NCBI GenBank assembly: GCA_905198865.1
Contig: CAJKEB010000004.1
Coordinates: 1-64,000 of the forward strand
Source of the DNA: an uncultured Eubacteriales bacterium
Lineage (GTDB): Bacteria > Bacillota > Clostridia > Monoglobales > Monoglobaceae
Length of the DNA: 64,000 nt
Direction: 5' to 3'
A model generated the notes under the pieces. It was not told the DNA's origin. It made no database searches and saw nothing but the letters and a program-made list of their open reading frames with translations. Made by a program: the position numbers and the translations under genes. Below, in pieces: positions 53,797-64,000 of the stretch (positions within the stretch are counted from its first letter, which is position 1; every line of letters begins with the position of its first letter).

Positions 53797-53859
53797 AGCA
53801 TTACCTCCAATAATAGTTTCGGTATCAGCATACTAAAATTATTTTAAGTACGTCTATGT

Positions 53860-53888
53860 ATTATAACACATCATATTTCATTTAGCAA
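53860..53888 (-). promoter_or_regulatory. Promoter of the ClpE-like gene
   Basis: On the minus strand TTGCTA (53883-53888), 17 bases, TATAAT (53860-53865). No CtsR heptad repeat is visible around it. Confidence 0.65.
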
Positions 53889-53955
53889 TACTATAATTTT
53901 ATCAAGAATAACATCGTTTGTTTTTTAAAGATTGATTAAAATTACTGTCAAATCG

Positions 53956-53984
53956 TTGACAAAACTAAATTATTATATTATGAT
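53956..53984 (+). promoter_or_regulatory. Promoter of the gtrA-like gene
   Basis: TTGACA (53956-53961), 17 bases, TATGAT (53979-53984), 32 bases before the start codon. Confidence 0.65.
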
Positions 53985-54016
53985 TAAAAAAATATCAATA
54001 AGTTTGGTGATAAGTA

Positions 54017-54499
54017 ATGGAAAAAATTATAGAGCTGTATAAAAAAAATAAAGAAAAGTATAAAGAAATAATTTTGTATCTTGTGTTTGGAGTTCTTACA
54101 ACTATTGTTTCGGTTGGTCTTTTTTGGCTTCTGCGCGTCTTGTTTGAGTTCATAAGTCACAGCTTTGGCTTTGGCGACTCATTGACTATTCAGAATAATG
54201 TGATTATAAACATGTCCTGCGTTGTATTTAAGAATATAATCGCAATTTTGTTTGCTTATTTCACAAACAGGAAATTTGTTTTTAAGAGCAAGGTTACAGG
54301 CTTTAAGCCTGTTCTTGTTGAAATGATTAACTTCTTCCTTGCGCGACTTTCAACATTGGTGTTTGAAGTTATATTTATGGCGATTACCGTTAACATATTT
54401 AACTTAAATGACATGATTATGAACATAATCGCTCAATTTGTGATTGTTGTTCTCAACTACATATTCAGCAAGCTCTGGATATTTAAAAAGAAAAATTAA
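54017..54499 (+). CDS. GtrA family membrane protein
   Basis: A 160-residue protein with four predicted helices (about 20-42, 62-85, 97-120, 127-150). The family signature FAYFTNRKFVFKSK lies after helix 2 and NYIFSKLWIFK at the C-terminus. GtrA proteins are thought to move polyprenyl-linked sugars across the membrane for wall or lipid glycosylation. No glycosyltransferase gene is adjacent. A basic, lysine-rich N-terminal extension (residues 10-22) precedes the first helix. Confidence 0.88.
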   Translation: MEKIIELYKKNKEKYKEIILYLVFGVLTTIVSVGLFWLLRVLFEFISHSFGFGDSLTIQNNVIINMSCVVFKNIIAILFAYFTNRKFVFKSKVTGFKPVLVEMINFFLARLSTLVFEVIFMAITVNIFNLNDMIMNIIAQFVIVVLNYIFSKLWIFKKKN

Positions 54500-54538
54500 A
54501 GTTCATAAAAATATTACTTTTAAGAATAGGATGATTTT

Positions 54539-55621
54539 ATGAAGAATTCATATAAAATAATTATTGCACTTAGTATTGTTCTGGTAATTGGTGTCGGATT
54601 GCTCGGAATTTATCAGTATAATTCAAATAACAAAAGCAGCGATGACATAGGTCAGGTATCAACTGAGAATACTGAAACTCAGAATAGCGAGGATCAGGAA
54701 AACAGCGGGCAGGAATCTGATGAAGGAATTATACCGCTTGCTCATATTTTTGAATTCGATAATGTTTTATACGTTACAGAGACTGTTTCCGAACACGCTG
54801 ACGTGATTGACGCCAAAACGCTGCCTGTTGAATCTGAACGCTTTGCTGTAATTGACGGTAATGTCTATTATATAACCGTTGGCAATGAAGAATTTGCACC
54901 TGAACTCAGAGTGTGTGACTTAGACGGTAATGATGATAAATCAATAACCGAATTTGTTTCACCGCTCGGTTCTCCCGCTGTGGTCGGAAATTATCTGTAT
55001 TCCGCATATTACGGCGTTGATAGCAATGATGAAAATGCTGGTATATTCAGAGTTGATTTAACCAAATCCGATGATGATATGATTTATGAGAAGATAGCTG
55101 ACGGAGAGTATTATATATACGGATATGATAATGAATATATATACTATGCCGCAAATGATGCAAGCACCGGAACTGTTTTGTACAGAATGACTTTAAACGG
55201 AGAAAACGGCACAGAAATACTCAATTTTAAATCAAAGTCTGACAATATCGTCATTGATAAGAAATATGTGTTTTTCTCGGCATATGACGATATCAGCCAC
55301 AGCTATAAAATCTATCGCTCACCGAAAGACGGCAGGGGAAATATTGACGCATATTCATTTGAATGCCTAAACGGTCAGTTTGACGTAATTGATAACCGTT
55401 TGTACTATCAGGCGGATTCTTCAATTTATTCTTCGGAGTTAAACGGTAATGATGAAACAAAAGTTATTTCTCTCGAAGAAAACAGTCTGTACGCATACAA
55501 TTTTCTGAAGTTCGGCGACATATTGTATTTCTATGAAAAACAAAACGAATCGTACAGCGATATCGATGTCATGTTCAGACTTGATATGACAACTGCCGAG
55601 AAAAGTAATATTTCAAGATAG
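54539..55621 (+). CDS. Membrane-anchored beta-propeller-like protein (DUF5050 type)
   Basis: A 360-residue extracytoplasmic protein. Residues 6-25 are a signal anchor; residues 30-62 are an acidic Ser/Glu/Asn-rich linker. The rest holds repeated blades of the pattern YYI/YIYYA..(T)..LYRMTLNGENG, DNRLYYQADSSIYSSELNGND and similar, the DUF5050/propeller type seen in surface proteins. No catalytic residues stand out. It follows the gtrA-like gene by 39 bases with AGGATG upstream of the ATG, so it is probably co-transcribed. The function is unknown. Confidence 0.68.
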   Translation: MKNSYKIIIALSIVLVIGVGLLGIYQYNSNNKSSDDIGQVSTENTETQNSEDQENSGQESDEGIIPLAHIFEFDNVLYVTETVSEHADVIDAKTLPVESERFAVIDGNVYYITVGNEEFAPELRVCDLDGNDDKSITEFVSPLGSPAVVGNYLYSAYYGVDSNDENAGIFRVDLTKSDDDMIYEKIADGEYYIYGYDNEYIYYAANDASTGTVLYRMTLNGENGTEILNFKSKSDNIVIDKKYVFFSAYDDISHSYKIYRSPKDGRGNIDAYSFECLNGQFDVIDNRLYYQADSSIYSSELNGNDETKVISLEENSLYAYNFLKFGDILYFYEKQNESYSDIDVMFRLDMTTAEKSNISR

Positions 55622-55637
55622 TAACATATAATAAGTT

Positions 55638-55673
55638 AAACAGACTGCGGAATTTTATACCGCAGTCTGTTTT
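55638..55673. terminator. Bidirectional terminator between the propeller gene and fbp
   Basis: AAACAGACTGCGG (55638-55650) pairs with CCGCAGTCTGTTT (55660-55672), followed by TTT; the minus strand also ends in TTT-rich sequence. It serves convergent genes. Confidence 0.85.
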
Positions 55674-55678
55674 TGTGC

Positions 55679-57673
55679 TTAATTCGCCTGCTTAATTATT
55701 CCTTCCCGATATGCACAGAGGAGCGCTTCCAGGTCTCTAATCTGTTCTTTAATCAACTGTCCCTGATCGGTATCATATACCATTTTCCGTTTTCCGGCTT
55801 TTTCAAGAACAACGGTTTTAGAGTGAATGTCAAGCTCTTCCCGTACTGCTTTTTCCTTAGACTCAAACGGCTCATGCGATGCGAGAATCAACCCGTGCGA
55901 GTTGAACAATAATGTATAACCGGCAATTCCGGTTTTAGGCTGATACCCCTTCGAAAGTCCGCCGTCGATAACAAACAGTTTGCCTCCGGCCTTTATTGGA
56001 CTTTGACCTTTCTTTATCTCTACGGGTACATGACCGTTTATAATATGTGACATTGCCGGTTTAAGTCCGAATTCCTTAAGAATTTTGATACAAATATCAC
56101 GTTTCTCCACATTTTTATAATACGGATTCTTAACTTCAATATGTAATTTCGGGTCATCAATAAAATACTGTTCAAACGTAGTAATTTTATCTTTTCCGAA
56201 CAGCGGCGAATTTGGACCGCACCATAAATACCACATCAAATCCTCAGCCGCTTTATGCTCCTGAGTTCCGTTTTTGGTTTTTATTCCCTGACGAACTCTG
56301 CGGTCAATATCATCAAGAAGCTTTTTGCCTTTGAGCTTTTTGCCAAACAATTCGACCGAGGCAAACTCACCGTCTTCGTTCATCGGTATACAACCATGAA
56401 ACATAAGGTTTGAATTGTATTTGTTGTATATTCCGCCTCTTTCGCACAAAAAATTCATGTGGGTTTTAAGCCGTTCACTTGACATAAACGCGGTTCTCAG
56501 TCTTTCCATAACCTCCTGCTCTTCAGCAGTAAGTTTGTATGGGTCAGAGGGGTCGATTGTCGGAAAGTTTTTATCGCGTAATTCGTATTCTTTACCGTCG
56601 ATTGTTATAACACCGCGGTCATAGTCGATTTTATCAAGCAGCAGCCGATCCTCCATGTTGTATTCCGGATGGCGTTTTATAACCTGACCCTCAACTTTGA
56701 ACTGAATTACAGTAATTGCCTTATGTATTTTTGAAATAAGCTTTTCGTCGTGCTTACTGTACTTCGTCATATCTATATGACGGGGAATAAATATTTCGCA
56801 CGGGTCATTTTCATACGCCTGATGTGCAAAAATAGCAAGCGGTCTGATGCTTATACCATACTGACCTTCTATGGTATTCATGTTATCATATCTTGAGCTT
56901 AGGCGTATTACGTTTGCTATGCAGGCAAAACTGCCGCAATATGCCCCCATCCACTCAATGTCATGGTTTCCCCACTGAATATCAACACTGTGATATTTCA
57001 TCAATGTGTCCATTATTATTGCCGCTCCCGGACCTCTGTCATAAATATCGCCAATAATATGAAGACGTGCTATTGCAAGCCTCTGTATCAAATTGGACAT
57101 TGCAATTATAAAGGCGTCGGCACGGCCGATTTTTATTATAGTTGCAATAATTTGCTTATAATATTCATTTTTGTCCATCTCATAATCCTGCGAATGAAGA
57201 AGCTCATCTATAATATAATCAAAGCCCTCTGGAAGAGCCTTTCGAACAACAGAACGAGTATATTTAGAGGCACTGACCTTGCAAACCTCAATAAGTCTGT
57301 GAAGTGTTAAGGTATACCATTCGTCTAAATCTTCTACTGTTTGTTTTATTATATCCAGCTTTTCTTCAGGATAGTATATAAGCGTTGCAAGCGACTTCCT
57401 CTCCGAGTCCGGCAAAGTATTCTCAAATACCATGTCAATCTTTGACTTTATGACGCCCGAGGCATTTTTTAAAATATGGGTGAAAGACTCATATTCACCG
57501 TGTAAATCACTCATAAAGTGTTCAGTACCCTTGGGCAGATTAAGGATTGCATTTAAGTTAATTATTTCTTCAGAAGCTTTTCGAATTGAGCCATATCGCA
57601 TATGAAGCAAATTTAAATATCTTATATCATGTTCAAATCCGTATTTCTTCTGGAACTCCGTATATTCAGACAT
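55679..57673 (-). CDS. fbp: Fructose-1,6-bisphosphatase, class III
   Basis: A 664-residue gluconeogenic phosphatase of the Firmicutes-specific class III. The calcineurin-like core shows FMSDLHGEYESF (DxH), GDIYDRGPGAAI (GDxxDRG) and GNHDIEWMGAYCG (GNHD), with later HIINGHVPVEIKKGQSPI. The length matches Bacillus Fbp (about 670). The ATG at 57673 lies six bases after GAGGGA and is preferred over the ATG two codons earlier. It is on the same strand as, and 22 bases downstream of, the V-ATPase genes. Confidence 0.95.
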   Translation of the reverse strand: MSEYTEFQKKYGFEHDIRYLNLLHMRYGSIRKASEEIINLNAILNLPKGTEHFMSDLHGEYESFTHILKNASGVIKSKIDMVFENTLPDSERKSLATLIYYPEEKLDIIKQTVEDLDEWYTLTLHRLIEVCKVSASKYTRSVVRKALPEGFDYIIDELLHSQDYEMDKNEYYKQIIATIIKIGRADAFIIAMSNLIQRLAIARLHIIGDIYDRGPGAAIIMDTLMKYHSVDIQWGNHDIEWMGAYCGSFACIANVIRLSSRYDNMNTIEGQYGISIRPLAIFAHQAYENDPCEIFIPRHIDMTKYSKHDEKLISKIHKAITVIQFKVEGQVIKRHPEYNMEDRLLLDKIDYDRGVITIDGKEYELRDKNFPTIDPSDPYKLTAEEQEVMERLRTAFMSSERLKTHMNFLCERGGIYNKYNSNLMFHGCIPMNEDGEFASVELFGKKLKGKKLLDDIDRRVRQGIKTKNGTQEHKAAEDLMWYLWCGPNSPLFGKDKITTFEQYFIDDPKLHIEVKNPYYKNVEKRDICIKILKEFGLKPAMSHIINGHVPVEIKKGQSPIKAGGKLFVIDGGLSKGYQPKTGIAGYTLLFNSHGLILASHEPFESKEKAVREELDIHSKTVVLEKAGKRKMVYDTDQGQLIKEQIRDLEALLCAYREGIIKQAN

Positions 57674-57700
57674 TTTCATTCCCTCGCTTTTTATATCAAA

Positions 57701-58372
57701 CTACTCAGCATAATCAGCCTTTCTTTTCTCCTCTATAACCTGTTTCAGCATCATATCTTTAACCTTCATAAGCCGAATCTGAGTCGAACGCTCATTTTCA
57801 TCAAGCTTCATAGTAATATACTTGATTTGCCGCTGATACTCTGGTATCATTACATGCTCAAGCGCATTAACGCGGCGTCTTGTCCTCTCAATTTCTGTTG
57901 CCAAAAGCCGGCATGACTTTTCACATTCAGCAAGCTTTAACATATCGGGCATTATTTCGTTTAACGACTCAACAGCGTCATCAAGATCTCCGGAGGTAAA
58001 TGCCAAACCATATGAGAATATATCATATTTGTTCGGCGTTTTGGTTGTATAGTTAAAAACAGGTATGTCAACACTCATAATATTTTTAGTTGAAACACCA
58101 ACACTCACTGATTGTTTCGGGGCAAGCAGGGCGGTTTTTAAAGCAGGTTCATCCATAACCGCCGCTGCCAAAACAAACTTTTCGTTGGCCTCTTTTATTC
58201 CGTTTTCAACCTTTTCGCGCAGCTCTTTGTTGGTGCGTATCAAATCAAGAAACTGACGCATAAGCTCATCTCGCTTATCTTTTAACAGTTTATGACCTCT
58301 TACTGCGGTCATCAGCTTTTTCTTTAACCTGGTGAGTTCCATACGAGTTGGATTGACCTGTGACATCGCCAT
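57701..58372 (-). CDS. atpD: V-type ATP synthase subunit D
   Basis: A 223-residue central-shaft subunit of the A/V-type ATPase. The coiled-coil pattern with the N-terminal NPTRMELTRLKKKL and the C-terminal RRVNALEHVMIPEYQRQIKYI (here cited as NALEHVMIP) is diagnostic. It turns inside the A3B3 head. Last gene of the ATPase operon; AAGGGGG lies upstream of the ATG. Confidence 0.95.
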   Translation of the reverse strand: MAMSQVNPTRMELTRLKKKLMTAVRGHKLLKDKRDELMRQFLDLIRTNKELREKVENGIKEANEKFVLAAAVMDEPALKTALLAPKQSVSVGVSTKNIMSVDIPVFNYTTKTPNKYDIFSYGLAFTSGDLDDAVESLNEIMPDMLKLAECEKSCRLLATEIERTRRRVNALEHVMIPEYQRQIKYITMKLDENERSTQIRLMKVKDMMLKQVIEEKRKADYAE

Positions 58373-58399
58373 AAAAAAGCCCCCTTTTTACTATTAATC

Positions 58400-59782
58400 T
58401 TATTTATCGTCTATTGAGTGATAGTATTCGTCAAGATATTCATCTTTAATTCTTTTCAGCTCACTTCTCGGCAGAATTGACAGCAAATCCCAGCCAATAG
58501 ATAAAGTCTCTTCTATTTCACGATTAGTCTGATAGCCCTGAGAAACATACCGGTTTTCAAACTCATCGGCAAATTTGGCATACTTTTTATCAATCTCCGT
58601 GAGCGCAGCCTCTCCTAAGATGACCATCAGCTCTTTAGCCTCTTTTCCCCTTGCATATGCCGCAAAAAGCTGATTCATAGTATCTGCATGGTCAGCTCTT
58701 GTCTTGTTTTCGCCAATACCCTTATCCTTAAGACGTGAAAGAGAAGGCAGCACATCAATAGGCGGCATAACATTTTTTCTGTAAAGCTCGCGTGACAGAA
58801 TAATCTGGCCTTCAGTAATATATCCTGTCAAGTCAGGAATAGGATGCGTTTTGTCGTCTTCAGGCATAGTTAAGATAGGTATCATGGTTATTGAACCCTT
58901 TTTGCCTCTTTGACGGCCGGCTCTTTCGTACAGTGTCGCTAAGTCGGTATACATATATCCCGGATAACCACGGCGGCCGGGAACCTCTTTGCGGGCGGCA
59001 CTTACCTCACGCAGAGCGTCCGCATAGTTTGTAATATCAGTCAATATTACAAGCACGTGCATATCCTTTTCAAAAGCAAGGTATTCAGCGGCGGTAAGCG
59101 CCATTCTCGGCGTCGCGATACGCTCAACGGCAGGGTCGTTTGCAAGATTTACAAACATTACGGTTCTGTCTATCGCACCGGTCTCACGGAAACTCTCAAC
59201 AAAAAAGTTCGACTCTTCAAAAGTGATACCCATTGCCGCAAATACAACCGCAAATTTTTCATCAGTTCCTCTTACTTTCGCCTGTCGTGCGATTTGCGCG
59301 GCAAGCTGTGCATGAGGAAGTCCGCTTGCGGAGAAAATAGGCAGCTTTTGACCGCGTACAAGTGTGTTAAGTCCGTCAATAGCAGAAATTCCTGTCTGAA
59401 TAAATTCTTCGGGATAGCTTCTTGCTGCGGGATTCATAGGAAGTCCGTTAATATCAATTCGTTTATCCGGCAAAATATCAGGGCCGTCATCGATTGGCCT
59501 GCCTAAACCATCAAAGACTCTGCCAAGCATATCAGACGAAACGCCAAGCTCCATGCTTCGTCCGAGAAATCTGACTTTACTCGTTGAAAGATTAATACCA
59601 GTGGACGGCTCAAACAGCTGTACCATTGCATTGCTTCCGTCAATCTCAAGAACTTTGCAGCGGCGCTTTTCACCATTAGACAGAATAATCTCACCAAGGT
59701 CATTGTAGTTTACACCCTCAACGCCTCTGACAAGCATCAGCGGTCCGGCTACTTCTTCAATGGTTCTGTATTCCTTTGGCAT
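58400..59782 (-). CDS. atpB: V-type ATP synthase subunit B
   Basis: A 460-residue non-catalytic nucleotide-binding subunit of the A/V-ATPase head. It starts [20 protein letters not shown] and has [22 protein letters not shown], with a P-loop region altered to FSASGLPH, as expected for B subunits, and [21 protein letters not shown] (cited as [15 protein letters not shown]). It is one base from atpA, with GGAGGAGG upstream. Confidence 0.97.
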   Translation of the reverse strand: MPKEYRTIEEVAGPLMLVRGVEGVNYNDLGEIILSNGEKRRCKVLEIDGSNAMVQLFEPSTGINLSTSKVRFLGRSMELGVSSDMLGRVFDGLGRPIDDGPDILPDKRIDINGLPMNPAARSYPEEFIQTGISAIDGLNTLVRGQKLPIFSASGLPHAQLAAQIARQAKVRGTDEKFAVVFAAMGITFEESNFFVESFRETGAIDRTVMFVNLANDPAVERIATPRMALTAAEYLAFEKDMHVLVILTDITNYADALREVSAARKEVPGRRGYPGYMYTDLATLYERAGRQRGKKGSITMIPILTMPEDDKTHPIPDLTGYITEGQIILSRELYRKNVMPPIDVLPSLSRLKDKGIGENKTRADHADTMNQLFAAYARGKEAKELMVILGEAALTEIDKKYAKFADEFENRYVSQGYQTNREIEETLSIGWDLLSILPRSELKRIKDEYLDEYYHSIDDK

Positions 59783-59783
59783 A

Positions 59784-61559
59784 TTATTCCTCCTCCCTCT
59801 TGCTTGAAATAATTTCTGAAATTTCAGTATTTAATCTTTCAGAAATCTTTGAATATTCTGAGTGTAAATCATTGCCGTTATAATATTTAAACCTGCCAAT
59901 CTGTTCGCGAACAGATAGTGCAAGCAAATCATCTGCACCGCAGCCTCGGTCAAGAGCTTCAATGCTGCTGTCATAGAATTCCATCAAAAGCTTCATCATT
60001 AAGAACTGCTTCTCAAGCGGCGTATACGTGTCAATTTCATGAAAGGCATTCTGATGCAAAAAGTCTTCACGTACCGAACGTGCAGCCTCGAGCTTAATTC
60101 TGTCGGCCGGTGAGAGTGCGTCCATTCCGACCATTTTAACAATCTCATCAAGCTCGGCTTCCTCCTGAAGAAGCTTCATCAGTCTGCCTCTTAAATTCAT
60201 CCACTCATTGTCTACGTTTTCATTGAACCATTTCTCCATCGTATCTGTGTAAAGCGAATAACTTGTCAGCCAGTTGATTGCTGGAAAGTGGCGTTTATAG
60301 GCAAGATTGGCATCAAGACCCCAGAATACCTTTACAATACGCAAGGTTGCCTGAGATACCGGTTCGGAAATATCTCCGCCGGGAGGTGATACAGCGCCGA
60401 TAACCGAAAGCGCACCTTCTTTATCCTCGTTTCCGAGTGTGATAATCCTGCCTGCTCTTTCATAAAACTGAGCAAGACGGCTGCCAAGATACGCAGGATA
60501 GCCTTCCTCTCCCGGCATTTCCTCAAGTCTGCCGGACATTTCACGAAGCGCTTCAGCCCATCTTGAGGTGGAGTCAGCCATAAGAGCCACCGAATATCCC
60601 ATATCGCGAAAATACTCAGCTATAGTTATACCTGTATATATTGACGCTTCACGTGCAGCAACCGGCATATCAGAAGTATTTGCTATTAAAACAGTTCTCT
60701 CCATCAGGGATTTCCCGGTTTTGGGATCGATAAGCTCAGGAAATTCATTGAGAACATCCGTCATCTCATTTCCACGCTCACCACAGCCTATATATACCAC
60801 AATATCAGCATCAGCCCACTTAGCAAGCTGGTGCTGTACAACAGTTTTTCCGCTGCCGAACGGACCGGGAACCGATGCAACTCCGCCTTTCGCTATCGGA
60901 AACAGAGTATCAATAACTCTCTGACCTGTCACGAGCGGCATATCGGGCGATAGTTTTTTCTTATATGGTCTGCCTCGGCGAACCGGCCACTTTTGCATGA
61001 GCGAAACACTTATTTCAGTACCGTCATCGCTTTTTATAACTGCAACTACTTCATCAACATGATAGTTTCCGCTGTTTATTTTTGTTATAGTGCCGCTTAT
61101 GCCGGGCGCAACCATTATCTTTTGAGTTACAACATCGGTTTCTTTAACGGTGCCGATGACATCTCCGCCGGTTACCTTATCTCCTGTCTTGGCTGACGCT
61201 TCAAATTTCCATTTCTTATCACGCTTAAGAGACGGAACTTCAACGCCTCTTTTGAGGTTATTTCCGGCTAATTTCATAATATCATCAAGAGGTCTTTGGA
61301 TACCGTCAAATATACTGCCGATAAGACCGGGGCCAAGCTCAACACTGAGCGGCATGCCGGTAGTAACCACAGGTGTTCCCGGGCCGAGACCTGATGTTTC
61401 TTCATATACCTGAACGGACGCTCTGTCGCCGTGCATCTCAATAATTTCACCAATCAGGTGTTCTTCGCCTACGCGAACAACGTCAAACATATTACATTCT
61501 TTCATTCCCTCTGCAATAACCAAAGGACCGGCAACTTTTTTAATAGTACCGCTCTGCAT
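59784..61559 (-). CDS. atpA: V-type ATP synthase subunit A (catalytic)
   Basis: A 591-residue catalytic subunit. Walker A is [13 protein letters not shown] near residue 232, Walker B is [17 protein letters not shown], and the A-type non-homologous insert (about 110-190) is present. The ATG at 61559 lies eight bases after AGGAAG; in-frame ATG (61565) and GTG (61568) codons are alternatives. It hydrolyses or makes ATP in the cytoplasmic head. Confidence 0.97.
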   Translation of the reverse strand: MQSGTIKKVAGPLVIAEGMKECNMFDVVRVGEEHLIGEIIEMHGDRASVQVYEETSGLGPGTPVVTTGMPLSVELGPGLIGSIFDGIQRPLDDIMKLAGNNLKRGVEVPSLKRDKKWKFEASAKTGDKVTGGDVIGTVKETDVVTQKIMVAPGISGTITKINSGNYHVDEVVAVIKSDDGTEISVSLMQKWPVRRGRPYKKKLSPDMPLVTGQRVIDTLFPIAKGGVASVPGPFGSGKTVVQHQLAKWADADIVVYIGCGERGNEMTDVLNEFPELIDPKTGKSLMERTVLIANTSDMPVAAREASIYTGITIAEYFRDMGYSVALMADSTSRWAEALREMSGRLEEMPGEEGYPAYLGSRLAQFYERAGRIITLGNEDKEGALSVIGAVSPPGGDISEPVSQATLRIVKVFWGLDANLAYKRHFPAINWLTSYSLYTDTMEKWFNENVDNEWMNLRGRLMKLLQEEAELDEIVKMVGMDALSPADRIKLEAARSVREDFLHQNAFHEIDTYTPLEKQFLMMKLLMEFYDSSIEALDRGCGADDLLALSVREQIGRFKYYNGNDLHSEYSKISERLNTEISEIISSKREEE

Positions 61560-61598
61560 AAACATCACTTCCTAATCAAATTATAACTGAATTTATAA

Positions 61599-61916
61599 TT
61601 AATCATTAAATATAATATCTGAACCTACGGCTTTTTCAACCGAATTTTTTAACTCTCTCATACCTGCCCCTGTATTTCCGGAAATGCCCGGAATAAGTAT
61701 TACTGCAGGTATAGGGCTTTCATCATACTTTGCTATATCTTCGCTTATCATTGAAGCGGTTTTTTCTGTAATATAAATCACAGCAGTTGCGGCGTCAGCC
61801 AGCTGTTTAAAAACAGTTTTCGCCGACTGTTCATCATCTGTAAAATACGTATTAAACCCAAGAGCGCCAAAACCTGCAATACTGTCTTTATCACCCATAA
61901 CGGCAATATTATACAT
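61599..61916 (-). CDS. atpF: V-type ATP synthase subunit F
   Basis: A 105-residue shaft-associated subunit (NtpG in Enterococcus numbering). It begins YNIAVMGDKDSIAGFGALGF, the family hallmark, with IYITEKTASMI in the second half and IPAVILIPGISG after it. The ATG at 61916 overlaps the end of subunit C by eight bases; a longer frame starting at 61976 is not supported. Confidence 0.92.
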   Translation of the reverse strand: MYNIAVMGDKDSIAGFGALGFNTYFTDDEQSAKTVFKQLADAATAVIYITEKTASMISEDIAKYDESPIPAVILIPGISGNTGAGMRELKNSVEKAVGSDIIFND

Positions 61917-62877
61917 ATAAATCACGAATCCTTTCACGTATAAACTCGTTATCAAGCTCGTTTTTCTTGCCTGCAAGCACGATTTGCACAGCCTTCAGTT
62001 CGTTTTGCTTTGCCAATATATAAGCGAATAAAGGCTGTATTGTAAACGGATTTGACTTTTGATTTTTAATAAGGTTTATAATAAGATTATCCGACCACTT
62101 TTCAAATTCAGACATCGAAATCTTGAGTTTCTCTACTGCTTCATGATAATCCGAATGTTCAAGGTATTTATAAATCTCATCTACTCCTTTAGCCGCAACA
62201 CTTCCAAGAGAATCAATATCAATGCTTCTGCAATTTACCAGTGCGTCATCAAAAAATTGCTTGTGCTTCATCATTTTCGCGCCTCTGACTGCAATTTTGA
62301 TGTTGCATAAAGCGACATACAGCTCGGTATAATCCCGAATTATATCAACCTTTGAATCGGCTCCGTCCCGAATCATTCTTTCAAGACACGCCTTATCAAT
62401 ATAAATATCGCTTTCTTGCCCATCGGTTGTCTTAGCAAATTTATTTACCGCAATTTCGGCAGGTTCCCTTAAAAACTCCGGAAGCTCGGTGAAAGATTTA
62501 TGTTTCACAGCTTCAAGTATGACCTCCGGTTCGACTGTACCTCCGCTGCGGAAATAATCTGTTGTGGTTTCAGAGGTAAAAACCATTTTAACAGCGGCCT
62601 TCAGATTATGATAATCTATAGGGCGAAAAATTGTCTCAAACGGTTTTGTATCAGGAACAAGCTCGTGTATCAAATTCCACATTTTTTCTGTTTCGTCCTC
62701 TCTCAGCTCATCGAAGTCAGAATATATGCGGTCATTTCCATAGCCACGCTCGGTTAAATACTTAATCGCAGCATCAAAATCCGGACATGTAATCAATTGT
62801 TCAATATCATTCTTTGAAAGTAAATCACTTTCTCTTGCATGAATTCGTGATACTGCATAAGTATATAATTCAGCCAT
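61909..62877 (-). CDS. atpC: V-type ATP synthase subunit C
   Basis: A 322-residue helical subunit (homologue of eukaryotic subunit d) that joins the shaft to the membrane ring. It begins YTYAVSRIHARESDLLSKND and has the repeated three-segment pattern with DYHNLKAAVKM, typical of the family. GGAGG precedes the ATG. Confidence 0.93.
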   Translation of the reverse strand: MAELYTYAVSRIHARESDLLSKNDIEQLITCPDFDAAIKYLTERGYGNDRIYSDFDELREDETEKMWNLIHELVPDTKPFETIFRPIDYHNLKAAVKMVFTSETTTDYFRSGGTVEPEVILEAVKHKSFTELPEFLREPAEIAVNKFAKTTDGQESDIYIDKACLERMIRDGADSKVDIIRDYTELYVALCNIKIAVRGAKMMKHKQFFDDALVNCRSIDIDSLGSVAAKGVDEIYKYLEHSDYHEAVEKLKISMSEFEKWSDNLIINLIKNQKSNPFTIQPLFAYILAKQNELKAVQIVLAGKKNELDNEFIRERIRDLYV

Positions 62878-62941
62878 TACTATTCCTCCGTTTCATTTAC
62901 ATGTGTCAAATTAAGCAGACGACCGGCTGACAGGCATAAAG

Positions 62942-63538
62942 TTAAACGAACAGGATTTTGCTTACATTTGTCTTAATATTATCGAGTTCTGCTTCAACAA
63001 CCGCATCTATTGTACAATTATCCTCTATACCGCCGTACTTAATCTTAAAACCGGCATCAATCGTATTGTCTGAATCAATTGTTATATTGGGATAGCTATT
63101 TTTAAGCATATTCTCAAAATCAGCAGTCATGCGCTTTATATCATGCTCATTCATATAAAGTGTTCCATCACTTTTCGTATCTGCTGCATATTTAGCAATT
63201 AATGATTTCATTAATTCAAAATATTTTTTGTCATCAAACTTTTTTATTTTATTAATTCCATCAGTAATTGACATGTTCAAAATTTTCTGCTTTTCAGCAA
63301 GGATTTTCTGATTTTCATCGTGCTTCAAAGCATTCTTTTGGTGCTCAACGGTTTCACTGAACAACACATCCGCTTTATTAACAGCCTCATTCTTCATACT
63401 TGCCGCAGTTTTTTCGGCGGATTTGATAATAGTCTCCGCTTTAGATTTTGCTTCTAATAAAATACGGCTAACATTTTTTTCGGATTCGCTGTTAATACAG
63501 CTCAGGATTGTGTCAAGTCCTCCAACAGTCGTAGTCAT
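62942..63538 (-). CDS. atpE: V-type ATP synthase subunit E
   Basis: A 198-residue peripheral-stalk subunit. The N-terminal two thirds form a long charged helix (AKSKAETIIKSAEKTAASMKNEA, cited as AETIIKSAEKTAAS), and the C-terminal globular part has DAGFKIKYGGIEDNCTID. AGGAGAGG precedes the ATG. The 64-bp gap to subunit C has no feature that I see. Confidence 0.9.
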   Translation of the reverse strand: MTTTVGGLDTILSCINSESEKNVSRILLEAKSKAETIIKSAEKTAASMKNEAVNKADVLFSETVEHQKNALKHDENQKILAEKQKILNMSITDGINKIKKFDDKKYFELMKSLIAKYAADTKSDGTLYMNEHDIKRMTADFENMLKNSYPNITIDSDNTIDAGFKIKYGGIEDNCTIDAVVEAELDNIKTNVSKILFV

Positions 63539-63550
63539 GTTATCCTCTCC

Positions 63551-64000
<450 letters not shown>

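Noticed and set aside
53797..53890. CtsR operator in front of the ClpE-like gene
   Set aside because: No direct repeat of the GGTCAAA heptad is present around the promoter.

Overview
The window is AT-rich chromosomal DNA from an endospore-forming, anaerobic Firmicute of the class Clostridia. The evidence is a set of sporulation genes (yunB, a spoIIGA-sigE unit, sigH, bofA, a SpoIID-like spore protein), ferredoxin-dependent 2-oxoacid oxidation, a Pta-AckA acetate pathway, an A/V-type ATPase in place of an F-type enzyme in this window, an SLH surface protein and a 74-residue TRAP protein. Most genes lie on the minus strand, so the minus strand is probably the leading strand. I see no rRNA, tRNA, CRISPR array or insertion sequence.

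Layout. 0-3.5 kb: start of a probable recR, recD2 and a divergent Xer-type recombinase. 3.5-9.3 kb: rseC-like gene, P-loop ATPase, four-subunit 2-oxoacid:ferredoxin oxidoreductase and ABC-F protein, all behind one consensus promoter. 9.4-14.7 kb: dxs-tlyA-nadK-recN. 14.9-18.4 kb: glyoxalase-like gene and hisZG-hisA-hisIE with a fused hisZ-hisG. 18.5-22.2 kb: copZ-like gene, thioesterase, pyk, mtrB (TRAP), yunB. 22.3-27.0 kb: amylase-family enzyme, nnrE, pdp, a DUF6062-like gene and mntP. 27.0-29.7 kb: a candidate small RNA, then an SLH-anchored metallo-hydrolase with two small partners. 29.7-34.6 kb: spoIIGA-sigE as one reading frame, an ECF S component and a three-gene spore or envelope cassette. 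34.6-39.7 kb: peptidase, TIM-barrel protein, yqeG, rpsU, metA, a cluster of DnaA boxes and sigH. 39.7-47.6 kb: ackA, pta, tmcAL, a GH26-like surface protein, proB, dusB and bofA. 47.7-51.3 kb: an operon of divergent hisD-like and hisB-like genes, a HAD phosphatase and a TtdB-like gene. 51.4-57.7 kb: a ClpE-like ATPase, gtrA, a beta-propeller-like protein and class III fbp. 57.7-64.0 kb: V-ATPase genes for D, B, A, F, C, E and part of K.

The most unusual features are: (1) SpoIIGA and pro-sigma-E in one uninterrupted frame of 560 codons; (2) a self-contained operon whose HisD-like and HisB-like proteins both have altered metal-site residues, separate from the other his operon; (3) five DnaA-box-like sequences in 82 bp between two convergent genes; (4) a probable intergenic sRNA with a CUCCCC hairpin loop; (5) a HisZ-HisG fusion. 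All calls come from reading the sequence; no database search was run.
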